Shown here: piece by piece, positions 11,674 to 24,900 of the stretch
How positions within the stretch are numbered: position 1 is the stretch's first letter
How the letters are laid out: the number at the start of each line of letters is the position of its first letter
Origin: Lytechinus pictus
Taxonomy: Eukaryota; Echinodermata; Echinoidea; Temnopleuroida; Toxopneustidae
NCBI RefSeq assembly: GCF_037042905.1
Contig: NC_087245.1
Coordinates: forward strand, 7,021,501-7,085,500
Length of the DNA stretch: 64,000 nt
Direction of reading: 5' to 3'
Notes under the pieces: model-generated
Told to the model about the DNA's origin: nothing
The model's database searches: none
The model's input: the letters and a program-made list of their open reading frames with translations, nothing else
Program-made: the position numbers and the translations under genes

Positions 11674-14340
11674 GTTTAGAATAAAAGAGGATCAGTCAGA
11701 TCCCCGACACATCATTTTAAGATGTTCAGTAAAATTATGATGTTTGAAGTTTACAAAAGTTGCTCATCAAGTCCCACATGATAAGCTACACACATCTATT
11801 TTATGACAAATATAAACCTTGTAACCTGACGTGGTATGTGTCCACGTGTATGAATATTACATGATGTAATATTTCTCGATGTTTCTCAAGTCCTACACTG
11901 TTAGAACATTTTGCAGCAGAGTCTCGAGAACACCTGCAATTTTACTACACTGTGTAATCTTGCATGCATTTGTGTAAACTTACAGAAAATTGGCATTTGG
12001 TCTATGTAACCTTACAAATTTATATATAATAAAACTGTATTCCCCTTTTTAAAAACAAACCTGTTCTGAAAAATTGTAGAAAATCTTTCATGTTATAACA
12101 ATTTACAAAATGATTTGGTTATTTCTTTCTGGAAAATGTGAGTTTTTTTTATTTTTCTTTTGTAAAAATCTTCTGGTTTTTTTTTCTAACGGTGTAGATA
12201 AAATATGATATTCTATTAAACAAACATTGTACTTAATTTTGAGTTCTAGGTTGGATGTCACTTTATAACAAACGTACTTCTATTTATTGATTCATTGGTT
12301 TGTTTGCTTTTTTTCTATCTTTGAATTTACTTATGTCAAAATGGTTTGTCGATTTCTGTCATGGCTTATCGTATTCTTGAGTTTATGTTCATAATCTACA
12401 TTTTATTCATTAGATACTATTGTACAATCGGCAAGCCATATATTTAGACAATCTTTTTATTGTGCCAAACATATCTATGTGATGTGTCATGCTTTCAGTA
12501 ATCGTTTTCATCTTTGAGGCTGTGAATAAACAAAACAAAAAATGTATCAATATTTGTGATTATTTGCCGATTATGATGTGATGAGCAGAATAGAAGTTTA
12601 AAACGACTCATAACTATCATTGTCTTTCCCTATTTCTAATGTATTCATCAGTAGCGTACGCATGATTTTTGAAAGAGGGGGTTGAAGTTGAATAAAAATT
12701 TGACACGCAAAAAGAAGAAAAGGTTTTCACCGGGGGGTTAAACCCCTGTAACCCCCCACCACCACCACGTATATGGCATACATATCCCCCTTTTCTCTCT
12801 TCCTCTCCTCCTTTTTCCTTCTTCTTAATAGTCATAATAATAAATCACTATTATTATTATCATTATTATATAAAAAATAACAATGAAATTACTAATTAAT
12901 ATCTTGTTTTTGACATGCTTTTTGTTTACGGCATGGGGAGTTTTAAATGCAGAAGAACTATTTCCCTACAGAAATGGACTTAGATTATTATGTATGATTA
13001 AATAAATGAAGGATACCAGCAGTGATTATTTTCCCCAACAAATAGATAAGTAGATAAATAATAAATAACAAATATATATTCCTAATATTTCCAACTTCAG
13101 TGGTCTCTTTTCTTTGGTCTCTTTTCTCTGCAACATAACCTCAGTCTTAAAAATATTGTAAAGAACCAGGGGCGGATCCAGAATTTTCCACGGGGAGAGC
13201 ATATTTTCCCGATGAAAATTTTTCTTGCAAAAAAAAAAATCACCTGAAACTGAAGGTCATTTTGTCATCAGGAAAAAGTTTGACAAGCCCACCCCCTCCA
13301 AAAAATGGTCCTCATTTTAAAGGGGGGGGGGCACACTAGGGTAAAAACGGCATATTTACATAAAAAATTATTATGGCTCTTAAAGGGGGGGGGGCACGGC
13401 CCAAATGTGCCTCCTGGATACGCCACTGTAACGAACATAACATTTTGATAAATGGAATTTGTTTCCTGCATGGTTCACACCTAGGCATCAGTCTAAAATC
13501 ATTAACATAGTCATTTATACATTTTGGATATCAGGAGAATTTGAAGGATGTGGTTAAAAGAGTATAAAGGTAAGTTGAGCAGGGTAAATCTAATTTAAAA
13601 GAAGGAGTAAAGTAAAAGCTATGTCGGTAATATGTCAGTAGGTGCCCACTTTAGTCCTCTCTCTTTCAGGAGGTGAAGAGAGGACGGATGTAGGGTTTTC
13701 CAAACACGCCAGGCACTTTTGCTAACGGCATAAAACGGGTCATTCTCGGGTATGAAAGGGGCATTTTCTTGTGTAAAAAGGGCACTTTTCAGTGCTTTAA
13801 AAAGTAGGGGGCATTGTGCCTCCCAGGATCGCCGCCCCTTCACACATAGGCCTTATGCAAATTATTTTCATAAAATCATTAGAAGAAAAATACTATTTCT
13901 TATATTGCCCCGTTTTAATTCTCACTATGTCTCTCATTCTTTCTCCCTATTTTTTCTCTCATTTCCCCGTCTCCCCCCCCCCCCCCGCAATTACGCCACT
14001 GCCTCCAGCCCAACAATCACGACAGTATTATGATGGAGGCCTATCCGGCCCGGAAGCTGATAATGTTCGAGCTGATATCCTCCCTGAGCAAATATCATGG
14101 AACCATACTCCGAAAGTCATCCACAGCCTTATATTACCTAATATTGAAAGAAAATAAAACTACCTAATAGATATCCCAATCCACACATTTTTAAATAAAT
14201 ATTTTTAAAATCTTTTCTCCCTTCATTTTCCTAACGCGCATTGAGACCCTTGAAAGGTAACTGTTCTTTTTAAGACGATTCAAATAGACCTACACTGAAA
14301 CCTGCATATATAGAGGCTATTGACAGGTCTTTTTATACGT
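11674..14340. other. Intergenic with fragments of G-run repeats
   Basis: No gene recognised. Fragments of a widespread repeat with G or C runs appear: 12650-12780 (GCGTACGCATGA near one end, ACCCCCCACC inside), 13154-13435 (AGGGGCGGATCCAG ... GGATACGCCACTG with two G runs) and 13660-13995 (ending ATTACGCCACTG). The ORFs here are translations of these repeats and of homopolymer runs. Confidence 0.5.
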
Positions 14341-14524
14341 TGCAGGGGCCGCGGAACGGTTTTCAAAGTGGGGGGGGGGGGGGCTGAGTCAAAAGTGGGG
14401 GGCTGACCATGCAAAAAATCACAATCCTATGGTCATTTTTACGTTTTTGTACACGGTTTTGGAAAAAAGTGGGGGGGGGGGGGGGCTGAAGCCCCCCCAT
14501 CCCCCCGGTTCCGCGGCCCCTGCA
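14341..14524. repeat. Palindromic G-run element
   Basis: TGCAGGGGCCGCGGAAC at 14341-14357 is mirrored by GTTCCGCGGCCCCTGCA at 14508-14524. Two poly-G runs of about 15 bases and a C run lie between. The G runs could form quadruplexes on one strand. It abuts the next foldback element directly. Confidence 0.75.
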
Positions 14525-16453
14525 TTGGTGTGACATTATGCGTTGCTGCGACATATACGTTAGTATGACATTATGCGTTGCTGCGACATTACATGGCCTG
14601 TTACAACCGATAATGTCGCAGCAACGCATAATGTCACACCAACGCATAATGTCGCAGATTGCGACATTAATATATGCCAAGAGCGTCCAACGCATGTCGC
14701 AGTCAACGCATGTCGTAGCTTTTATACTAATATAACGCATAACGTCGCAAGTCTTAACGCATAATGTCGCAGCGGTATTCGCTTCTAGACTCGAATTAAA
14801 TATAAGACATAAAATATGTTTTCACTGATTAATTTGTGCAAGCTCTGTCATCTGAACGTTTTTAAGAGCGTGTTTTGTGGGGCAGGTGCGGATGCAGGGG
14901 AGGGGGTCAGTATCGAATTCATTGTCAGGAGAAGGGGTAGACTTTGATTTTTTTTAATGTGTTGACTAGTGAAACGCAAACATAGGCATACTACCAATCA
15001 TCTGTGCATATCGCTATACATGCAATTTAACTTATTTTACAAGAGAGTAAAGTCATCTAACTGAAAATTAAATCAAAATTTAATTACATTTCATTGTTGT
15101 TAATGACATTTTAATAAAGGAATTATATTTTGTATTGTTAGTTACTCGGAATGAGCCATCAATATTTTACAAATTTGGCGTGCGATTCTCGCTCGCATAT
15201 CTTTTACTGCCAAAACTGCTCAGAATGTTCATTGCTTTGGTCTAAATGCATCAAATATCCAACAAGTTGAGCTCGCGCTTCGCGCTCTTATCTATTTAGG
15301 CAATGTGAGATAGCTTATCTTGTTTGTAAGAATAAAGCTATATAGTTAAATGTACTTAAGACTTCAGTCTTTAGTTTGGACTGCTCCCTCTATAAACCAA
15401 CAGCAAGAAATGGCTTGCGGCGGCCGATTGGGAAAACAAATGAAAACATTCTGCGCCCCACCCCCTTTTGGCGCAATCCCGCTGTATATACTGTATTAGA
15501 AACACGTATGTATCATAATAATGCGTGCTCTGCCCCTGGACTCCAGCAGGGACCCACGAGTTGGATCCATCGCCCTAGTCACTTTAAGCTCGCGCTTCAC
15601 GCTCCATTTTGTGAAACATGCAAAATAAATTTTATCCCCCCTCTTTTCCTTTGCCACCCTCCAGTTTTAAAATATTGGTTCCGCCACTGCTCGGGGGCTC
15701 TCGGTATTTAGAAGAGAAACGAAAATAGGTTGTCAATGCATGTAAAACATTGTAATGCCCGGTTATTTTTTTTTAGAATACATAGGCGCATATTTTTTTT
15801 CTGTGAGGAGGGGGTGTGAAAAACGAATCTTAAGTGATATTTGATGATTTCGTGCACATTTTATTAAATTTTGTGAAACTCTTCAGTAAGAAAGAAAGGT
15901 TTTCACCTTTTCCGGGGATGGGCATTAATTCTGCCCCCTCACGGGCGCTACTTACCCGACGTGTTCTTAATTTATCACGTGCTCCGCTCTCCCCCGGAGG
16001 AAATTGGTATAGGACCTATCGCTTATAAAACTATTGTCATTCGGTACATTCCGAGTTACAATACGGTACGAAATATAATTTCTTATAAAATGTCATGAAC
16101 AACGATAAAATATTAATTCTTTAAAAGTGACCACTTTTCATCATAATGATTTCAATAATGCCCCCCCCCCCTGCTTTCGCGCCTGTCCCATGCACCAAAC
16201 ACACTTACTAAAATGTTCAGATGACAGAGCTTGAACAAATTACTGAGTGAAAACATAAGCCTATATTATATCGATTCCTGAATAAAATACCGTTGCGACA
16301 TTATGCGTTAAGACTTGCGACGTTACGCCTTAGTAATTTAAGCTACGACATTATGCGTTGACTGTGACATTATGCCAAATTCATCCAACGCATAATGTCA
16401 AAATCAACGCATAATGCGTCGCTGCGACATTATCGGTTGTAAAAACAGGGCCC
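14525..16453. mobile_element. Foldback element with iterated GCATAATGTCGCAG arms
   Basis: Long inverted arms at about 14594-14875 and 16200-16453 mirror each other, including ACAACCGATAATGTCGCAG, AAGTCTTAACGCATAATG and AAGCTCTGTCATCTGAAC. Each arm contains several direct and inverted copies of CAACGCATAATGTCGCAG. An extra inverted copy of the outermost motif (14525-14590) makes a further hairpin at the left edge. The 1.3-kb centre has no recognisable transposase; the ORFs at 15376 and 15834 lack family features. Boundaries and superfamily are uncertain. Confidence 0.75.
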
Positions 16454-16466
16454 ACTAACAGTAACA

Positions 16467-18073
16467 TATGAGGCGCCGAATGTACCAATATTATATAGAA
16501 CAATTATTTGTTATATAATCATTATTTATTAAATAATAACTATTATTTATATATAATTTACATTTTATTTGTAAATAACTACTATTATATAAAATATCAT
16601 TTCTAATTATTTATATATAATTCCAAGTAATACTTCATTATTTGTAAATAATAATAGTTCGACATTCCATTATTTATAAATAATGATTATTTGTTTTTCA
16701 TTATTTATAAATAATGATTATTTGTTTTTCATTATTTATAAATAATGATTATTTGTTTTTCATTATTTATAAATAATGATTATTTGTTTTTCATTATTTA
16801 CAAATAATGATTATTTGTTTTTCATTATTTATAAATAATGATTATTTGTTTTTCATTATTTATAAATAATGATTATTTGTTTTTCATTATTTACAAATAA
16901 TGATTATTTGTTTTTCATTATTTATAAATAATGATTATTTGTTTTTCATTATTTATAAATAATTTGTTGAGTTTTCCATTATTTATAAATAATGATTATT
17001 TGTTAAATAATGAAAACGTCTACTTCATTATTTATAAATAATTTTTTGCGAGTCCACCATTATTCTCATTATTTATAAATAATCATTATTTAATGTTCGA
17101 GCTTTCCATTATTTATAAATAAAGATTATTTGTTAAATAATGAAATATCTACTTCATTATTTATAAATAATAATTTTGTTTCAATATCCCATTATTTATA
17201 AATAATCATTATTGAAAAATCACGAAAAAGGAAATCGCACCATGAATATTCATATCATGGGCGGTCCCACATTTGCATGTTATAGCGAGTTTTCCATTAT
17301 TTAATAAATAATGGCATTATTTAATAAATAATGGTTATTTGTATATAAATAATGATTATTTGTATATAATGGCAAACTGTAAAAATTGTTTATAAATAAT
17401 GATTATTTATAAATAATGGGATATTGAAACAAAATTATTATTTATAAATAATGAAGTAGATATTTCATTATTTAACAAATAATCATTATTTATAAATAAT
17501 GGAAAACTCAACAAATTATTTATAAATAATGAAAAACAAATAATCATTATTTATAAATAATGAAAAACAAATAATCATTATTTGTAAATAATGAAAAACA
17601 AATAATCATTATTTATAAATAATGAAAAACAAATAATCATTATTTATAAATAATGAAAAACAAATAATCATTATTTGTAAATAATGAAAAACAAATAATC
17701 ATTATTTATAAATAATGAAAAACAAATAATCATTATTTGTAAATAATGAAAAACAAATAATCATTATTTATAAATAATGAAAAACAAATAATCATTATTT
17801 ATAAATAATGAAAAACAAATAATCATTATTTATAAATAATGAAAAACAAATAATCATTATTTATAAATAATGGAATGTCGAACTATTATTATTTACAAAT
17901 AATGAAGTATTACTTGGAATTATATATAAATAATTAGAAATGATATTTTATATAATAGTAGTTATTTACAAATAAAATGTAAATTATATATAAATAATAG
18001 TTATTATTTAATAAATAATGATTATATAACAAATAATTGTTCTATATAATATTGGTACATTCGGCGCCTCATA
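16467..18073. mobile_element. 1.6-kb palindromic element with 31-bp palindromic tandem arrays
   Basis: The outer ends TATGAGGCGCCGAATGTACC and its exact reverse complement lie at 16467 and 18073, with GTAACA on both sides (16461-16466, 18074-18079) as a likely 6-bp duplication. Each arm is about 700-780 bp. The left arm holds nine and the right arm eleven copies of a 31-bp unit containing TTTTTC followed by the perfect palindrome CATTATTTATAAATAATG. A few units read TTACAAATAA instead. The non-palindromic centre (about 17215-17385) contains the only GC-richer stretch, CATGGGCGGTCCCACATTTG. No ORF. Almost every part is AT-rich and self-complementary at both the 18-bp and the 1.6-kb scale. Confidence 0.9.
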
Positions 18074-18079
18074 GTAACA

Positions 18080-18740
18080 CAGGTCTGACTGTGTAAAATG
18101 GGGAATAGCAGTTCTTTCTGCAGCTGAGCCTGAAGCCTCGTACGTTCAAGGTCAACGGACTTTGAACGGATCAATCCCGGGGAACAATGTGACTTATATG
18201 AGTGTTTCATCGCATGAGAGGACTTTGTTTTGGTTTCATCCGACCATAGTAGGTCCATGCTCCGACAAATCCCATTTTATCCGAGTTACCATATCATATT
18301 TAGTGCTTCTCAGCCAATCAAAATCAAGAAAAGTTGTCAGAGCCTGGGTCAAAGCTGACAACTTGTCGGTAAAAAAAACACACACAAAAATGGGGATGAA
18401 ACCCCGGATGAAACGCGCTCCACTTCACGCCCTGGACACACCTCCAAATTCGTCCAATCATATTCCAGGGTATTGATGGTGTGTATTGATCGCTGAACTG
18501 TTTTTATTAATTTCGCGCTAGATAGCGCTGACTGTGTCGTCTCTGTCGTGTCGCACGTCGATTGTCATGCAATGCCGTCTTTAATTTAGACGTGGACTGT
18601 TCTTTCATATGCTTAATTGGAGCGATATAGCGTTGGCAGAAACAACTGATCTGTACAGAAACGTAAAAAAAGAGGCGAGGAATCTGTGCTGTATTTTGGT
18701 TATGACAACAGATATCAACGATAACGGAAAACGTCGCAAA
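18080..18740 (+). promoter_or_regulatory. 5' flank and probable 5' UTR of ALDH8A1
   Basis: Between the 1.6-kb palindrome and the start codon the sequence becomes less AT-rich and contains CpGs (for example TCGTGTCGCACGTCG near 18546). No clear TATA box. The frame of exon 1 is open upstream to an ATG at 18609, and a second in-frame ATG is at 18702, so the 5' end may be longer than annotated. A transcription start inside about 18400-18600 is inference. Confidence 0.35.
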
Positions 18741-18913
18741 ATGACAGAAATTACTGTGTCTGTAGAAAATTTCATCGACGGAAAGTTTATGCCAGCCTCC
18801 AGGTTTCTGGATAGCTATGATCCATCAGTAGGAGAGGTTTGGGCTAGAATCCCAGCTAGTGGAAAGCATGAGGTTGATTTAGCAGTAGCGGCAGCCAAAC
18901 GTGCATTTCCAAT
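18741..18913 (+). CDS. ALDH8A1: ALDH8A1 exon 1 (coding part)
   Basis: Encodes residues 1-57 plus two bases: MTEITVSVENFIDGKF, then DSYDPSVGEVWARIPASG and AVAAAKRAFP. The donor is GTAAGT at 18914, phase 2. Intron 1 is 5.9 kb. Confidence 0.9.
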
Positions 18914-21900
18914 GTAAGTAGGCCTATCTGACTTTGACATGATCGGATTGTACAGACTAGTCGGTCGGCAAGCACTCAAAAAGAAAGTTTTATCCAGGTG
19001 AATAGTGATATTCATGTCTGGATCTGGATGTACGTGATGCAGGGCCCTACTTTAGTCCTTGGCATAACCATAAACGCATCCATAGTCAGTCATATATATA
19101 GTACTCATACTTTGTCATAGACCTAGACCAAAAGCTTCGGTCTCTGTTATGTTGGTTGTTCAGCTGAACTCCGTTGGCTTCACTCACCAAATACAGAGAC
19201 CGAAGTTCTAGCGCGATCTGTACAGGGGACTCAATGGCCATATGTTTATGTACTTAAGATCGGATAAAAGTAAAACGGGGAAGTGAATTTGCGCGACAGC
19301 CGAGGTAAGTCACTGTTTTTGTTCCTTTTAACTTGATTTTTCTCCGTTTTTTGGCAATTGATGCCAAGAGGGAATATCAATTTGCATTTTGGTCGCGTGA
19401 ATTTTCAAAATTTTTACTCATTAAAGACAAAAATTGAAGAGCCCCGACGGGGGGATTTTGCATTGCAAGTCCCCTAATGGTGGCTGCACGCTAGCGAGCC
19501 GTCTGTGTATGAGGAGAAATTAAAAAAAAAATAAAATGTTAAAAAACTCCTCGAAACAGACGGCTGCCAGCTGTCTATCATAGACCTTATCGCAAATAGA
19601 TTCATGCAAAGGATCATGGGATCGTAAAGGGAGCAATAGCGCCGCTATTGTCCGGATGCGACCATGTGAACGCAAGCAGCTGATAATAAAGTGTACGATT
19701 TCCATAGTGAATCAAAATATGATCGACGCCCGCAGCCAACATTTTGCTAACTTCCAGTAATTGAGTAAACGCCCCGTCATATTTGTTCCAGAGTCTAACA
19801 TCACTTTTCTTCTTGATTATGGGTGGCAGAGATAGATTTGCTATCTATAGTTGCAAGAATTACCACAGATTTTATGCAAACAAGTGCAATTTTGTTTCAT
19901 TTTCGCGCACTGTCTGCATATTCTGAGCTGTGCAGCTGTGACTGTGCAAAGCGCGCTTGTACATGTATGCACGGACTGCAGGCACTCTCAGCCCAGGGAC
20001 AGAGTACGACGGCGAGGCATTGGAGGAAATTAAACTGGTCCCGGAATTCCCAAGAAATTAATAAAATGATGATCAATAAAACAAAACTCTGCAGTAGATT
20101 TGATTACTTATATATTTTAGTAATATCGATTGTCAAGAATACATGTTTCATAAATACCGGTAATTATCTCAATCATGATTTTATTCAGATATTAACCGAA
20201 CTGTGTTTTCTTTTTCTGTCCACAGACACATAATTATTGCATGTAATTCAGGATCATGGCCGGACATTCTGAAGTTTTATTAGTGGCCTGGTCCCAAGAT
20301 TTTATAATACTGCAAAGTCAAAATATGAATTAAATAGAAAAAAAAATGTGAGAATAGATGAAAGTATAATGAGAGAAAAATAAGTTTAAAAAAAATGAAA
20401 TGAGGAAGGTACGTGATCTGTGAGAGATGTAATTAGTAACTGAATGAGATGAAATTAATTGAAGATGCAAATTTTTAAATGATATTGGTTTTTATTTAAA
20501 CAATGGAATATATATCATTTATATGAATTAAATTAAATATCCATCAGCGGCTTAATTTTCAGACAAAAGAAAATTGCAGAGAGGTTAGACCATGTAGAAT
20601 ACTATAGGGCCTATATATATATATACATCATAAAAAATGTTTTAAATTCAGGGATTTATTTAACCTTTATTCTGCATGTCATACGCCTATTTATAGTTAG
20701 CTTATTTCAATATACTTTATATTTGGTCTCTCCGGTCGCTCGATCCTTGAGTTTCAACCCCCCCCCCTCTATTATCATAGATCTTGTAATGATCAAACCC
20801 AAGAGCCCATTTGCAAAGGACTATTTCCCCCAAAATATAAAAAAAACTAGCTAAATTTACTAGTTTCAGAGATATATAATGGTCTACATTATGATTCCCA
20901 TCCATATTCTTTAATCCCATCTTTAATGGAAAAATAGCCTCAGGCTCTTCGGATCACCGAAGTGCTCATTTCTAAAGTCGATCGGAATATGCCCGCAATC
21001 ACCATGCTCACTTTTCCCACAAAATCTTCCCAAATTTAGCCCCAGAAAACTTGAAAAATACGGTGAGCATTGAGTTCATACTTTCACTGTGCAATCATGA
21101 TACAAAGATTGTTCTATAAATCCACATTCAGGTATCCAAATAATATCAATACGAAGAAATCAGACTTATAAAAAAGCCTGGATTTTTAGTGACACTACAC
21201 AAAACATATGGCGTTGTATGGCTTCCCGAAAGCCGATTCCGCGTTTGCTCCCTTTTCATTCCCGTGGTCCTTTGCGGTGACATACGCCCTTACGCGACGA
21301 ACGCTATTTGCGATAAGATCTATCGGGTACTTAACCTGACCTGAATTTTGCTGGGACCGACAGGTGCAATACACCAGGTGAACACCCTATACTCTTTGAC
21401 GAATAGTGTACACTGTCACTGGTGTAGTGGTCAATTTTAACGTGCATAGGTTGTGACTCTCCTATACTGTACATGGGACCAACATTTGCATCCTTTCCGA
21501 TGGACAGAGTGTTTTCCAACTGCATTCACACCTAGCCTTGAGGACTCCATGATGATATTTTTAAATATTTTGACATATATACTTTTTCATCATGGAGCCT
21601 TGAACCGCCTCCCATATATGCATAAGCGAGACGTCCACACCCGGATGAATTTCCCTAGGAAATCCATATTTACAGGGTGAAATCGGTTTATAAGTGTGAA
21701 TTTTATTGACATGTGAACCTTCAAACGCCTGATGCGTTTGAAGGGATAAAAATTGTTTCACTATGAATGGCAAAATTGAGAGGTTTCTTACCAGACCGAT
21801 CTCGTGTAGATCCCTCAATCTGTTTGTCAACAAAGCAAATACAATAGGTCTGATCCTTGAACCGCTTTGTTATGACGTGCCTTCGATTAGGAATGTTACA

Positions 21901-24900
21901 AAATGCTGTTTTGAAGAACAATTTATAGATAAAAATTCTTATTTAACAAAAACTAAAATTTAATATGTTATTATGAATAATTATTATTATTACAATTATT
22001 TATAATACGTGATAATGAATAATTATAATAATTATTCATAATCACATATTGAATTTTACTATTTGTTGAATAATAATTTTTGTCTATAAATTGATCTTCA
22101 AAACAGCATTTTGTAACATCGCTAATCGAAGGTACGTCCTTACTAGAAACATGATTAGAATCATAAACGCTAATCACAGTCACGAGTACAATAGCAATCA
22201 TCATGATTCAAGATTCACATATGAAAAAGGCCCTATGTTACTGAAAAATTTCAGAAATCTTGTCTTGCATCTTGATGGAAAATCTGGCTGCTGTCCAAAC
22301 TAAAAGGTACCACATGTCAAGAATGACATTGTAAGAAAACTTGTGTAAAGTGTGTATAAAATAAAAACGGGATAGATTTGAAAAGTCTATAAAACTTCTG
22401 TTTCAAATTATGATGTCTATATTTTGGTGTTAATATGTGCTCTGAAGTCTTATCTTTCAAATTCCATTAAAAAAAAATTAGTTTCGTTCATGCTTGAGTG
22501 TACACGGAAGGTTCTTGTCTGGGGTTATGCCAAAATGGCATAAAATAATAAATATGATGATCGGACTTCTTGCTAATCAGCAGACTTCCTCTTAACCTTT
22601 TTATTATCTTTGCCATAATTTTCAAATTATGTGGTCTAAATTCATTTACAAATCTATTTATTTGCTTGAATTGTTCTGTTTCTTTTTAATATATGTTCTC
22701 TTTTAGCTTTGAATATTCCTTCAAGCAAAAACAATTTTTTTTCAACCGAAGTATGGGAGTGAGTGTATTTTCAAATCCTTTCATTCTATGCTACAAAGGT
22801 TATGGTGCCTTTTGAACAGTGGCATACAGATGGGCGGGGGCTCAGGGATGCTCTCCCCTCAAATGACCAAGAAAAAAGTGGAAAGGAAATAAAAGGAAAG
22901 ATAGAAAGTAAAATATGATATTATTTTCTGAATATTATGTCAAAATCTATCACAGCGGTGGCGTCAAAACCAAATCTTAACCGAAGGTTAAGTTTTTGAA
23001 ATGACAGCATAACTTAGAAAGTATATGGACCTAGTTCATGAAAATTGGCCATAAGGTTAATCAAATATTACTAAACATCCTGCCCGAGTTTCGGGTCACA
23101 TGACCAAGGTCAAAGGTCATTTAGGGTCGATGAACTTAGACCATGTTGGGGGAATCAACATCAGAATCTTAATCTAAGGTTAAGTTTTTGAAATGTCATA
23201 ACTTAAAAAAATATATGGACCTAGTTCATGAAACTTGGACATAAGGTTAATCAAGTATTACTGAACATCCCGCTTGAGTTTCAAGTCACATGACCAAGGT
23301 CAACGGTCATTTAGGGTCAATGAACTTTGGCCAAGTTGGGGGTATCTGTTGAATTACCATCATAACTTTGAAATTTTATGGATTTTATTCATGAAACTTG
23401 GACATAAGAGTAGTCAAGTATCACTGAATATCCTGTGGGAGTTTCAGGTCACATGATCAAGGTCAAAGGTCAAAGAACGTTGGCCAAGATGGGGGTATTT
23501 GTTGAATTACCATCATAACTTTGAAATTTTATGGATTTTATTAATGAAACTTTGACATAAGAGTAATCAAGTATCATTGAACATCCTGTGCGAGTTTCAG
23601 GTCACATGACCAAGGTCAAACGTCAATGAACTTTGGCCATGTTGGGGGTATCTGTTGAATTACCATCATAACTTTGAAAGTTTATGGATCTGATTCATGA
23701 AACTTGGACATAAGAGTAATTAAGTATCATTGAACATCCTGTGCGAGTTTCAGGTCACATGACTGATGTCAAAGGTCATTTAAGGTCATTGAACTTTGGC
23801 CCTTTTAGAGGTAATTATTAGATTGCTGTCATAACTTTCAAAGTTTATAGATATAGTTTTATAAAATGTGGATATAGGGGTAATCAAGTATCACTAACAA
23901 GTCTTAGGTCGCATGATCAAGGTCAAATCTCATTTATTGTCAATGAACGTGGTATTGTATCATTATGAATGGTGTTTTTTGTGAATAATTGTTTTATAGT
24001 AGTTTTCAAAATTAGCACTGCTGCTATATTGAATTGTGTGATGCAGGTGAGACTGCTAGAGGCGCTTATTCTTATCATTATTATAAGTAGCAGTATTGCT
24101 ATTATTATTATTATCATTATTATTATATTGATAATAACAGTAGTAGTAGTAAAGTCATTATTATAAAATTGTTGCTTTTATTAATTTTGTGATAATTATT
24201 TTTTTATTAACTGTAAATTCTTGTCATTGTATCTTGGGAAAGAGCAAACTACATGTACATGTAGAATTTGAAGAGAAAAAAACTTGAATGTTTATACACT
24301 ATATAGCTGTCAGTGTCACAGTAATTAGGCCTAATGTATTTAAAATGACCTTTGATATTGGCAGCAAGGAGAATGAATAGGCCTGTATGACTTGTATTTG
24401 CTTTGTAGTATATCTACATGTAGGCCAACATGTCATCAATATTATTATCTGTTTTTCACTTGAGAAAGATAAGTTCAAATATTTACTTATATATATTTGT
24501 AATCAAACAATGTTTTATCCAATTGGCATGCAGTGTTTAGTTGATAAAAAGTTCGTTCAACTGATATTTCAATATTTGATTACTCATTTCCCAATCTACA
24601 CCACCCGATGATTGAATTACAATATTAAATTGGAGAAATTACTAAACCTGTGGTACTTTTCTTAGAAGATGAACAAATTGATAATACTGTACTTTTACCC
24701 CCCAGATAATGATTTTGACCTACCGATAATATATTGAAGTGAATTTCTTTTTTTTAATCATGATATACATTTCTTTCCAAATTCCTTTCTAAATAGATGG
24801 TCGTCCAAAAGTCCAACGGAGCGAGCAAAGGTGATGAACAAAATAGCTGATCTCATCGAAGAAAATCTTGACGACCTTGCAAAGATGGAGTCAAAGGACC

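Noticed and set aside
18022-18258. Minus-strand ORF beginning MDLLWSDETK, which resembles the WSDETK motif of Tc1 transposases
   Set aside because: Nothing after it continues the transposase pattern, and there are no terminal repeats around it. Part of the ORF lies inside the 1.6-kb palindrome. Probably chance or an unrecognisable relic.
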